Shown: positions 17,055 through 24,150 of the stretch, piece after piece
Numbering within the stretch: the stretch's first letter is position 1
How the letters are laid out: every line of letters starts with the position of its first letter
From: CAZSWR01 sp964610885
Lineage (GTDB): Bacteria > Bacteroidota > Ignavibacteria > Kapaibacteriales > UBA2268
Direction of reading: 5' to 3'
Assembly: GCA_964610885.1 (NCBI GenBank)
Contig: CAZSWR010000059.1
Span: forward strand, 1-24,362
DNA length: 24,362 bases
Notes under the pieces: model-generated
Told to the model about the DNA's origin: nothing
What the model saw: only the letters and a program-made list of their open reading frames with translations
Databases searched by the model: none
Made by a program: the position numbers and the translations under genes

Positions 17055-17733
17055 AAAGAAAAACATAGAGAATCTCGAAGATTCGCAGCAGGAATCGACA
17101 ATTCAAGAAACCGTAACACCAACGAGGCCTAACGCCGCCGCGCCCGAGTTATTGATCGTCGGACTGGGCAACCCGGGAGACAAATACGACCAAACTCGCC
17201 ACAACATTGGATGGATGGTGCTGGCCGCGCTTTGCAAAAAATACGGCGCGCAGACGAAGAAAGTCAACGCGGATTACCGCTCGGCCGATATCATCGTTAG
17301 CGGGAAATGCCTACGGCTGGTCCAACCGACCACGTACATGAACAACTCGGGCAAAGCCGTCAAGCAAGCCCTCTCGAGCACGCATTTGGCAGCCGAGCAG
17401 GCGGTGGTTATCGTGGACGAATACAATTTCCCTGTCGGGAAGGTGCACGTGAAGATGGGCGGATCCGACGGCGGCCACAACGGCATTTCATCGATTATCG
17501 AGGAGGCCGGCACGGACCGTTTTATCCGTTTGCGCTGCGGCATTGGCAACCGATTCGGCGCGGGCGGCTTGGTCGATTACGTCCTTTCCCGATTCGAGAC
17601 AGAAGAGACAGAATCGAGGAATGCAATGATCGCGAAGGCAGTGCAAGCCATCGAAAGGATTGCCGAGGTCAATTTCTCGCGTGCGATGAGCGACGTCAAT
17701 TCCGGCAAGCTGTTCGAGGCGGAAGAAAGGTGA
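17032..17733 (+). CDS. pth: Peptidyl-tRNA hydrolase with N-terminal extension
   Basis: A 233-residue enzyme that cleaves peptidyl-tRNA released from stalled ribosomes. The Pth core begins at about residue 39 (LLIVGLGNPGDKYDQTRHNIGW). Catalytic residues are visible: H57 in RHNIGW, N104 in TTYMNNSGK and D129 in VDEYNFPVG, plus GGSDGGHNGISS and RLRCGIGNR. The core matches the usual length of about 190, so the first 38 residues (MSIFGLFKKKNIENLE onward) are an extra, polar, probably disordered tail. The ATG at 17032 lies inside the end of pyrD; a start nearer the core is possible, but no good ATG is present there. Grouping with an ABC-F ATPase suggests shared work on stalled ribosomes. Confidence 0.93.
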   Translation: MSIFGLFKKKNIENLEDSQQESTIQETVTPTRPNAAAPELLIVGLGNPGDKYDQTRHNIGWMVLAALCKKYGAQTKKVNADYRSADIIVSGKCLRLVQPTTYMNNSGKAVKQALSSTHLAAEQAVVIVDEYNFPVGKVHVKMGGSDGGHNGISSIIEEAGTDRFIRLRCGIGNRFGAGGLVDYVLSRFETEETESRNAMIAKAVQAIERIAEVNFSRAMSDVNSGKLFEAEER

Positions 17734-17756
17734 TTTTTCTATTTGGAAAGATTCAA

Positions 17757-18749
17757 CTACTCGTTGTAAGACTTTTTACCATAATGCGCTTGCCGATGGC
17801 AATTCGGACATAAAGCAATTGCATTCTCAACCGTGTCCTTTCCATTGCTTGCCAGAGGGATTATGTGATGTACTTCTAAATATGGCCTATCGTCGCTATC
17901 TCTAAGAAATGGGGCAGTCTTCTTACATTTTTGACAGATACCATTTGCGCGATAAAGAACTTCCGCCACAACATTTTGATTCCTTAGAAATACTGTTTGA
18001 CTAGTAATAGCTGTTTGGGGAATCACATCAGCTTTCTTCAGAAGCTCAATCCTCTTTTCAGATGACCGCTTAAGTGCCTTTTTTTCTTCATTATTTTGAG
18101 TTTCAATAACACTTTCAAGAGATAGTGAAGATTCACTACTATAGCTGGGGTTAGGAATTGATTTATTCAAAAGTGATTCCAAGTATGTAATCACTCCAGA
18201 AGAATGAGCATTTTTCATTAATTGACTAATTGGAGTTACAATTGCGGCTTTAATAAATTCTAAATTGCACTGTTTCAATATGTTAATATCATCAGAAATA
18301 ATACCAGGATTAATAATACAGCCAACACAATTAGGCGTATGAGCCAAACAATTAGGAGCACTCTCAATTGACTCCGATAGAATTCGTTTTTGTTTTATAT
18401 GACCAAAGTACATAATTTTAAAAAAAATTCGATCAACTAATGGCAACAAAGAAGTCTTATTACAAATAATTATAAGTTCTTTTTTTGAAATTTCTATACA
18501 GTATTCATGCCCAACATTAAAACGAACAAATATTCCGTTTAAATCAAGATTCAAATTCCAGTTTGAAGGATTTAACGAATTGGCTAAATCAATAGCAGGA
18601 TATAAAAAGTTAACGAAAACATTCCTTTTTGTCGTATTTGGAATCAGTTTTTCGAATATACTTTTTGCGGAATAATAGCTTCTTCTATCAATCATAGAGC
18701 ATATTGAATTTTTGTAAATAATTGAAAATACGTCAAATGACGAATGCAT
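17757..18749 (-). CDS. HNH endonuclease domain protein, probably acquired
   Basis: A 330-residue protein with a C-terminal HNH nuclease domain of the McrA-like type: a Zn knuckle with C272/C275 (ICQKCKK) and C314/C317 (CPNC), and a catalytic core with H294-H295 (EVHHIIPLAS), N309 and H318. The N-terminal 250 residues match nothing I recognise; they include a second cluster C134-x2-H137-x3-C141-x2-C144 that could be another zinc site. It might recognise DNA or modified bases, as in restriction of modified phage DNA, but no methylase or other defence gene is next to it. The gene is visibly more AT-rich than its neighbours on both sides and uses many A/T-ending codons, suggesting transfer. It converges on pth with a 23-base gap, and a repeat-rich spacer lies upstream. 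The HNH call is firm; function is open. Confidence 0.85.
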   Translation of the reverse strand: MHSSFDVFSIIYKNSICSMIDRRSYYSAKSIFEKLIPNTTKRNVFVNFLYPAIDLANSLNPSNWNLNLDLNGIFVRFNVGHEYCIEISKKELIIICNKTSLLPLVDRIFFKIMYFGHIKQKRILSESIESAPNCLAHTPNCVGCIINPGIISDDINILKQCNLEFIKAAIVTPISQLMKNAHSSGVITYLESLLNKSIPNPSYSSESSLSLESVIETQNNEEKKALKRSSEKRIELLKKADVIPQTAITSQTVFLRNQNVVAEVLYRANGICQKCKKTAPFLRDSDDRPYLEVHHIIPLASNGKDTVENAIALCPNCHRQAHYGKKSYNE

Positions 18750-18916
18750 ATTTATTAACTTACAAAATTTCGGTTGAATTCACAAATATGAAATAAAAGC
18801 CAGTGTCCAAACACTGTCTGGATGTATGTATACTTCAAACTTGGTTCTATGATGTAATATGCGGGTGCTGTACAAAAATCATTTTGATCGAGTTGATAGA
18901 ATCAAAATAGTATTTT

Positions 18917-18983
18917 ACCGCGTAGCGGTTGTTCTATTGTAGCATTTTGTTTGATTTTTTAGGCAATATTTCGCGTGAGCGAA
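18917..18983 (+). repeat. Pair of covarying palindromes, second composite copy
   Basis: The first stem is ACCGC-GTA-GCGGT at 18917-18929, followed by TGTTCTATTGTAGCA. The second is TTCGC-GTGA-GCGAA at 18970-18983, followed by TGTTCTAT. Layout and spacing match 6244-6309. In the second unit both members of two base pairs have changed relative to the first, preserving pairing. Confidence 0.75.
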
Positions 18984-19026
18984 TGTTCTATATGTTTGGT
19001 TGATTCATGCAGAATATGATATAACA

Positions 19027-19093
19027 ACCGCTATGCGGTATGACATGCAAGTGGGAAAACAACTCACTACAATACAACAACCGCTCACGCGGT
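19027..19093 (-). repeat. Two palindromes in inverted orientation
   Basis: ACCGC-TAT-GCGGT (19027-19039) and ACCGC-TCAC-GCGGT (19080-19093) carry the family tail on their left side. CTACAATACAAC at 19068-19079 is the reverse complement of the tail seen after 6257. They face the pair at 18917-18983, making a large inverted arrangement next to nuoD. Confidence 0.75.
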
Positions 19094-19133
19094 ATCAATC
19101 CGCAACTATTACTTTTCTTGAAGAATGCTTCAA

Positions 19134-20414
19134 TCACTTATCCGCCTCTCCCATGATCGGGTCGATAGAGCCGATGATTCCGACGATATCGGAGATCATT
19201 GAGCCTTCGGCCATGGTGGGCAGCCCCTGGAGGTTTGCCGAGCTGGGCGAGCGTATCTTCATTTTCCATGGTTGGCCCGTATCGTCGGCCACGATGAAGA
19301 ATCCCAATTCGCCCTTGGGGCTTTCGATCGCAGTGTATGTTTCGCCGGGAAGCGGTTTGCCGCCAAAGTTCACGAGCATGAAGTCGTCGATCAGCTCTTC
19401 CATTTTTGTATAAACTACTTTCTTCCAGGGCAGCGTTGACTGCGGATTGCCCAGCCGGACAGGCCCCGTGGGGATTTTCTCCAGCGCTTGCTGCACAATT
19501 CGCAGCGATTGGCGGATCTCCTCGACGCGCACCATGTACCGAGACCAAACGTCGCCATCGGGGAAAGTGATGACGTCGAAGTCCACTTTGTCGTACATCA
19601 GGTATGGCTCGTCTTTCCGCAAATCGCGAGGGAAGCCGCAACCGCGAAGCACCGGCCCGGTCAGCCCGAGGGCGATTGCCTTTTCGGCAGTGATGTGGCC
19701 AATTCCGGCCACGCGATCGATGAATATGCGATTGCGGTGAGCAATTTTTTCCATCCGCTCAAATTCTTTGGGAAAATCGTCCATCCAGGCCTTGATAGCA
19801 GCAACGGCCTTTTCGTCCATATCGAAAGCTATGCCTCCGATGCGTGTGAAGCTGGTGGTGAAGCGCGCGCCGCAAAGCAGCTCGAATATATCGTAGAGTT
19901 TCTCGCGTTCGATGAACACCCACAGCATCACCGTTACGGCGCCGACGTCCATTAGAGTGGAGCCGATTGCCATCAGGTGCGACGAAATGCGGGCCAGCTC
20001 CGAAGCAATCATGCGAATCCATTGCGCGCGCTCCGGGGCTTCGATTCCGAAAGCATTTTCGATGGCAAGCGCAACGGCTGTATTGTTCGACATGGGAGCG
20101 ATATAGTCCATCCTGTCCGTGAACGGAATAAACTCATGGTAGGTCATGTTTTCGGCCAGTTTTTCGTAGCCGCGGTGCAGGTATCCCAATTCGGGAATGC
20201 ACTTAATAATATTTTCGCCATCGAGCCGGAGCAAAGCGCGCAACACGCCATGCGTGGCCGGGTGCTGCGGCCCCATGTTGAGCACCATATCGTTTTCGAG
20301 CGAATCGTCGAAAAACGCCGATACATCCTCCGAGACGAGCTCTTTGAGGATTTTTCCTTGGCGGATTTTATTAATCTTATCTATTTCTGATTGCTTTACG
20401 ATATTCCTCGGCAT
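19134..20414 (-). CDS. nuoD: NADH-quinone oxidoreductase subunit D (49 kDa subunit)
   Basis: A 426-residue complex I subunit that, with NuoB, forms the quinone-binding pocket. The family signature is intact: NMGPQHPATHGVLR, with the quinone-site His, and MTYHEFIPFTDRMDY, with the quinone-site Tyr. Other conserved blocks are ELGYLHRGYEKLAE, ERAQWIRMIASELARISSHL, GCGFPRDLRKDEPY, and the C-terminal LQGLPTMAEGSMISDIVGIIGSIDPIMGEADK ending near the conserved Arg/Asp region. The length is normal for a NuoD not fused to NuoC. No nuoC, nuoE or other complex I gene lies on either side; both flanks are noncoding and repeat-rich, so this is an isolated subunit gene. It could supply the main complex from a separate locus or be a second copy. 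No clear Shine-Dalgarno precedes the ATG at 20412-20414. Confidence 0.95.
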   Translation of the reverse strand: MPRNIVKQSEIDKINKIRQGKILKELVSEDVSAFFDDSLENDMVLNMGPQHPATHGVLRALLRLDGENIIKCIPELGYLHRGYEKLAENMTYHEFIPFTDRMDYIAPMSNNTAVALAIENAFGIEAPERAQWIRMIASELARISSHLMAIGSTLMDVGAVTVMLWVFIEREKLYDIFELLCGARFTTSFTRIGGIAFDMDEKAVAAIKAWMDDFPKEFERMEKIAHRNRIFIDRVAGIGHITAEKAIALGLTGPVLRGCGFPRDLRKDEPYLMYDKVDFDVITFPDGDVWSRYMVRVEEIRQSLRIVQQALEKIPTGPVRLGNPQSTLPWKKVVYTKMEELIDDFMLVNFGGKPLPGETYTAIESPKGELGFFIVADDTGQPWKMKIRSPSSANLQGLPTMAEGSMISDIVGIIGSIDPIMGEADK

Positions 20415-20675
20415 ATACTATCAAGCTCCATCATCGATTATTTTCGCATTAATTATATTTTTAGTTTGTACTAATGCTTTTTATAATGACGTTCAAATGA
20501 AATATTATTGAATAGTGTGAAGTATATTGGTCTTTCGTTTCTTTGTGATGAATCGACGGTGCTTACGCGAAAGATGACAAACGAGAGTGGCGGAGTTTGT
20601 TTATTATTCGCTGTTTTGTGTGGGAGCATCACAAAACATCAACATAAGCAACCTGGAATATCTGGATTAATTAGT

Positions 20676-20968
20676 ACCGCGTAGCGGTTAAATTATGGTA
20701 GAATGTCGAACTCTTATAATCAACTTACCTCGTAGAGGTTAAATTTTGTTTCTGACGTAAAAGTTAGCACAACATAGTAGTGCTTTCTATGTGATAAGAT
20801 AAATTTTTATTACCATATAATATGCTTTAATGTTTGAATACAATGGAGATTCCTGCCTACTCGAGGGAATAATAAAGGTTTAAATATCTCAATATACAAT
20901 TTAATCACTACGGGATAACGAAGAATACTATGCATTCAATTTCTACCATAGTTTAATCGCTACGCGAT
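20676..20968. repeat. Cluster of four covarying palindromes with TAAATTATGGTAGAA-type tail
   Basis: The units are ACCGC-GTA-GCGGT (20676-20688) followed by TAAATTATGGTAGAA; ACCTC-GTA-GAGGT (20727-20739) followed by TAAATTTTG; ATCAC-TAC-GGGAT (20904-20916), imperfect and inverted; and ATCGC-TAC-GCGAT (20956-20968), inverted, with TTCTACCATAGTTTA on its left. Stem changes occur in pairs that keep complementarity in three of the four. Confidence 0.75.
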
Positions 20969-21140
20969 AAAAGAAGAAATCATTTACCGGAAATTGAGCA
21001 TACAACAACCCATTCAATATCGCGAATAACCAATATTCTGAAACCGTAATTAAAAAACCTTACATCATCATACCAACATGCCCCAACGCATAGCGGCTCA
21101 CTTTGGAATTTTTCTTTCCGGCCAGAGCAAAGCAATGCAC

Positions 21141-21167
21141 TTGCACAGCCGAAATTTCATATTTTTG
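21141..21167 (+). promoter_or_regulatory. Candidate Bacteroidota-type promoter for the redox cluster
   Basis: TTG at 21141-21143 and TATTTTTG (TAnnTTTG) at 21160-21167 are separated by 16 bases, close to the -33/-7 arrangement of Bacteroidota housekeeping promoters. The ATG of the cytochrome gene lies 62 bases downstream. Confidence 0.4.
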
Positions 21168-21228
21168 TGTAACAATTACAATTGATTTTTGTTATTCATA
21201 CAGTTGATTGTTATTTGATAGGTTTTTT

Positions 21229-22290
21229 ATGAAGATTCTCAAACACCTTGGCTTTTCAATAGCGTTTTGCGCGTTGACATTTGTCGTAGCCTGTAGCCAC
21301 GACGATGCGGCCGTTACGCCCGAAATACCACATATTGATACGAATTACTTGCAGGTTCCGATTGGATTCGACGATCCGTATTTCCCGCCGAACAATCCAT
21401 ATTCTGCTGCAAAATTCGAGTTGGGGCGAATGCTATTCTACGAAAAAATCCTATCGAAAGACAGTTCGATCCAATCGTGTTCGCACTGCATGAAGCAAGA
21501 GCACGCCTTCACTGATGGAAGAGTTAATCCTTTGGGTTTCGCCGGCGAAGTGCAATTCAGGAATGGTATGCCGGTGGTAAATTCCTCGTACAGAAAGATT
21601 TATTTCTGGGACGGCCGAGGCAATGCAATCGAGACAACTGCACTGAGGAGCATTTGGATGCCCGACGTTTTCGGCTCCGACACAAACGACATCAATCGCC
21701 GCCTGCAATCACATCCGCTGTATCCAACGCTTTTCAAACGCGCTTTTGGCGAAAATGCAGTGCCTCAATGCTATCTGGTGGCCCAGGCAATTTCGACATT
21801 TGTCCGCTGCATGATCTCCGGCAATTCTCCGTTCGACAAATATACACGCGGGGACTCTTCGGCCCTGAGCGAATCGCAAGTCCGTGGTTTGAAGCTCTTC
21901 TTCAGCCCCAGGACAAATTGCAGTTTTTGCCACAGCGGTATCATGTTCACTGACCAGAAATTCCACAATACCGGCACTCAACGCCACTATTGGGACCGCG
22001 GCCGCGAATACGTAACCGGCAATCCGTCCGATTATGGACTCTTCCTAACTCCATCGCTTCGGAACGTCGAGGTTACAGGGCCGTGGATGAGCGACGGGGC
22101 TTATGCGTCTCTCGAAGAGATTATCGACAACTATAGTAACGGCGGAAAATTGTGGCCCAACAAAGACCAGATCATTAAACCTTTGAACCTTTCATCCCAA
22201 GAAAAAAAGGATATTATTGCATTCCTCAAATCGCTTACAGATCGCGATTTCTTAAGCGACAAACGATTTTCTGACCCATTTAAAAAATGA
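21229..22290 (+). CDS. Dihaem cytochrome c peroxidase/MauG-family lipoprotein with altered first haem site
   Basis: A 353-residue envelope protein. The signal ends in a lipobox FVVACSHDD, so it is probably a lipoprotein. The body has the bacterial dihaem cytochrome c peroxidase/MauG pattern: FELGRMLFYEKILSKDSSIQ, first haem-site region at residues 84-88, VNSSYRKIYFWDGRG, FSPRTNCSFCHSG (canonical second site C231-x-x-C234-H235) and TPSLRNVEVTGPWMSDGAYASLEEII. The first site reads C84-S-H-C87-M88 where the family has CxxCH, followed by the usual KQEHAFTDG. I chose the ATG at 21229; the TTG at 21208 is the alternative. The stop overlaps the start of the Rieske gene (ATGA), so they are translationally coupled. 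Its role could be peroxide reduction or oxidation of a partner protein. Confidence 0.88.
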   Translation: MKILKHLGFSIAFCALTFVVACSHDDAAVTPEIPHIDTNYLQVPIGFDDPYFPPNNPYSAAKFELGRMLFYEKILSKDSSIQSCSHCMKQEHAFTDGRVNPLGFAGEVQFRNGMPVVNSSYRKIYFWDGRGNAIETTALRSIWMPDVFGSDTNDINRRLQSHPLYPTLFKRAFGENAVPQCYLVAQAISTFVRCMISGNSPFDKYTRGDSSALSESQVRGLKLFFSPRTNCSFCHSGIMFTDQKFHNTGTQRHYWDRGREYVTGNPSDYGLFLTPSLRNVEVTGPWMSDGAYASLEEIIDNYSNGGKLWPNKDQIIKPLNLSSQEKKDIIAFLKSLTDRDFLSDKRFSDPFKK

Positions 22291-22307
22291 ATATTAGGAA
22301 CATAGAT

Positions 22308-23108
22308 ATGAACTCGAGAAGAAGTTTTTTGAAAAAGTTGATGGCCGTCGGAGTGCTTAGCGCCACGTGCCCACACAAAATGTTGGCGATGATCGAACCG
22401 GAAAAAATCAAAGATACAGGAAAAAACATTCTTGGTACGTACAAATTCGACTTGCTCCAAAAGGACAAAAACGGCAACCTGAAGTATCCCGCTTTGCAAG
22501 ACATCTGGGGCTCGGTTTTTCTCGATGCAATTGTTGCTATTGACGGTTCGTTCCAATTCCTCGAATTGAACCACTTGGACGAAAATGAATACGGCAAACC
22601 CTATGCGGTTATGAACAGATGTTGCCCACACATGGGCGAAATGGTCGAGTTGCTTAACCCGGAATTGAAAGTGATCCGCTGCCCCCGCCATGGCTCGCTT
22701 TTCAATCCTGATGGATCATTATATTACAGCGAAACCACATCCTTGAGCCTCGAAATCTATCCTTGCACCTTCGACGGAGACCACACTCTATACTTCGAAT
22801 TGCCTTTCTACGTCTCGGCAGAGGACTCAGGAGGCATCAATCCCGATTTGGCAATCGAAAGGACTTTCCCGAATCCATGCCGCGGCCGCTTGCTCGTGGA
22901 TTTCTATTCAGCGCGCGAATGCGAAATTGAAGCCACCGTGTACGACACAATCGGCAACAAAGTAACTCGCCTCGGGAGCCAATACGCCAGCCAAGGCAAA
23001 AACGAAATCCACGCAGACCTGAGCGCGCTCGCCTCGGGCTTCTATTTCCTTAAGATTTCGACAAAAGACGGACGCTCGGCAACGTCTAAGTTCTATATCG
23101 TGAAATAA
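22308..23108 (+). CDS. Tat-exported Rieske [2Fe-2S] protein with T9SS type A sorting domain
   Basis: A 266-residue protein in three parts. The N-terminus MNSRRSFLKKLMAVGVLS has a twin-arginine motif SRRSFLK, expected to export a folded, cofactor-loaded protein. The Rieske domain (about residues 30-170) has C106-x-H108 in CCPHMGEM and C125-x2-H128 in CPRHGSLFN, 16 residues apart, without the extra cysteine pair of bc1-type proteins. The C-terminus (about 183-266: TFPNPCRGRLLVDF, VYDTIGNKV, LASGFYFLKISTKDG) matches the T9SS type A sorting domain. An ATG at 22287 overlaps the upstream stop, but 22308 has AGGA before it and places the RR motif at the N-terminus. It probably works with the peroxidase-like protein encoded just upstream. 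Parts are individually firm; the surface location is inferred. Confidence 0.88.
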   Translation: MNSRRSFLKKLMAVGVLSATCPHKMLAMIEPEKIKDTGKNILGTYKFDLLQKDKNGNLKYPALQDIWGSVFLDAIVAIDGSFQFLELNHLDENEYGKPYAVMNRCCPHMGEMVELLNPELKVIRCPRHGSLFNPDGSLYYSETTSLSLEIYPCTFDGDHTLYFELPFYVSAEDSGGINPDLAIERTFPNPCRGRLLVDFYSARECEIEATVYDTIGNKVTRLGSQYASQGKNEIHADLSALASGFYFLKISTKDGRSATSKFYIVK

Positions 23109-23258
23109 TGTGGCCGCTGTAGCTTAATTATTTGTGGACAGCGCAATGTCGATTTGAAAAGATGAACATGTATTTATTTTTCCTATATTCGTAATTAACT
23201 CTCGAGAACGTTTACGAGGTTCGATAGAGGATTGGTTTATCAATTAAGAGCGGAAACA

Positions 23259-23792
23259 ATGGCTGAACCGAACCAAAGAAGGCAATTCCTGAAGAATGCA
23301 GGCACATTGGGGCTGTCGGCGTGCGTGGCGGCTGCGCTCGGCACCTCGTGCGAAAGCTATACAGCTCTCGAAGAGTCATCCACCGGAATCACTATTAATA
23401 TTGACCTGAAGGACAGGCAACAGGTCTCGCAGGCCGAGTACAATTTGCTTCAAAAGATTAATTACGGGGTGCTGAAACGATTTACGAAAGTGAATTACGG
23501 CGTTCCGATCTGCATTTTACGCCAAACGAAAGAGGGGCAATTCGCTGCATATTCAACGATGTGCACCCACGCCCACTGCCTAATGAAAAACCCAATGACC
23601 GAGCTGCCGAGCGGCGACTACCGTAACAAGCCGGGCCTGGAGAGCTACACATACTTCAATTGCCATTGCCACGGTTCGCAGTTCAACCCATTCGAGGACG
23701 GGAAAGTGATTACCGGCCCGGCGGAAAGCCCACTGAAAAAATTCAAATGCTCATTCGATTCGGCCACTGAAGTTTTGTCGATAACGTTCTAA
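23259..23792 (+). CDS. Tat-exported Rieske [2Fe-2S] protein of bc/b6f type
   Basis: A 177-residue protein. The N-terminus has a twin-arginine signal (QRRQFLKNAGTLGLSACVAAALG) ending near GTSC, which could be a lipobox. The cluster ligands are C102/H104 in CTHAHC and C135/H138 in CHCHGSQFN, with C107 and C137 placed for the structural disulfide of cytochrome bc1/b6f Rieske proteins. GPAESPLKKF follows, as in that family. The spacing between the two boxes is about 30 residues, longer than the usual 16-17, so there is an insertion (LPSGDYRNKPGLESY). No cytochrome b gene is adjacent, so it is not obviously part of a bc complex. It lies 150 bases after the first Rieske gene and may have its own promoter. 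I chose ATG 23259; the TTG 9 codons upstream would hide the signal. Confidence 0.9.
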   Translation: MAEPNQRRQFLKNAGTLGLSACVAAALGTSCESYTALEESSTGITINIDLKDRQQVSQAEYNLLQKINYGVLKRFTKVNYGVPICILRQTKEGQFAAYSTMCTHAHCLMKNPMTELPSGDYRNKPGLESYTYFNCHCHGSQFNPFEDGKVITGPAESPLKKFKCSFDSATEVLSITF

Positions 23793-23855
23793 GAGACAGT
23801 TGGAAAAGTATTGATCATCCTAGATTATTCATTAAAAATATGAAATACATTCTAT

Positions 23856-23962
23856 ACCCTCATCCCCAGCCCTTCTCCCGACGGGAGAAGGGAGTAAGAA
23901 AACGTTTTTTTTATGGAAGTCCCTTTCGCCCTTTGGGAGAAAGGGATTTAGGGATTGAGGGT
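23856..23962. repeat. MITE-like element with imperfect terminal inverted repeats
   Basis: About 107 bases bounded by ACCCTCATCCCC on the left and GGGATTGAGGGT on the right, which pair as imperfect inverted ends. Inside are a perfect 10-base hairpin CCCTTCTCCC-GAC-GGGAGAAGGG (23870-23892) and a second one CCCTTTC/GAAAGGG (23921-23945). There is no coding capacity. The shape is that of a small non-autonomous repeat; similar CCCTCATCCCC-type repeats are familiar from other bacterial genomes. Confidence 0.7.
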
Positions 23963-24024
23963 TTTTCTAACGAACTTTTTGGGTTAAAATAGTATTTGGT
24001 ACAGTACCCATACCAAACGTTATA

Positions 24025-24150
24025 ATGCAAGAATCACTTTCGGAAAATAATAAAACTGCACGCCTCGGCGTTTGCTCAAAATTCAATGTACCGCCTCAAC
24101 CTTCCGAAGGTTTTAAACCTAAAGCTTATAAAAAAGCACTGTGGCATTAA
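24025..24150 (+). CDS. Short open frame of doubtful status
   Basis: A 41-codon frame from ATG 24025 to TAA 24148-24150. It reads through the AACCTTC palindrome as QPSEGF. No ribosome-binding site or domain is visible. It is more likely a by-product of the repeat than a gene, but its frame is open across the repeat. Confidence 0.12.
   Translation: MQESLSENNKTARLGVCSKFNVPPQPSEGFKPKAYKKALWH

Larger units (their letters stand above)
18750..19133. other. Repeat-rich intergenic spacer between HNH gene and nuoD
   Basis: No gene is supported. It holds a small inverted repeat (CAGTGT at 18801-18806 with ACACTG at 18811-18816) just upstream of the HNH gene, and four units of the covarying palindrome family: 18917-18929, 18970-18983, 19027-19039 and 19080-19093. 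Confidence 0.7.
20415..21228. other. Long repeat-rich intergenic spacer
   Basis: About 800 bases of AT-rich sequence with no supported gene. Four palindromes of a second subfamily lie at 20676-20968. The final 70 bases hold the promoter candidate for the cytochrome gene. I see no nuoC remnant upstream of nuoD. Confidence 0.65.

Noticed and set aside
19000..19413. Plus-strand open frame of 137 codons overlapping the palindromes and nuoD
   Set aside because: Most of it is antisense to conserved nuoD sequence and it has no domain.
6244..20968. CRISPR array
   Set aside because: The palindromes are irregularly spaced, in both orientations, spread over distant loci and lack uniform spacers; no cas gene is present.
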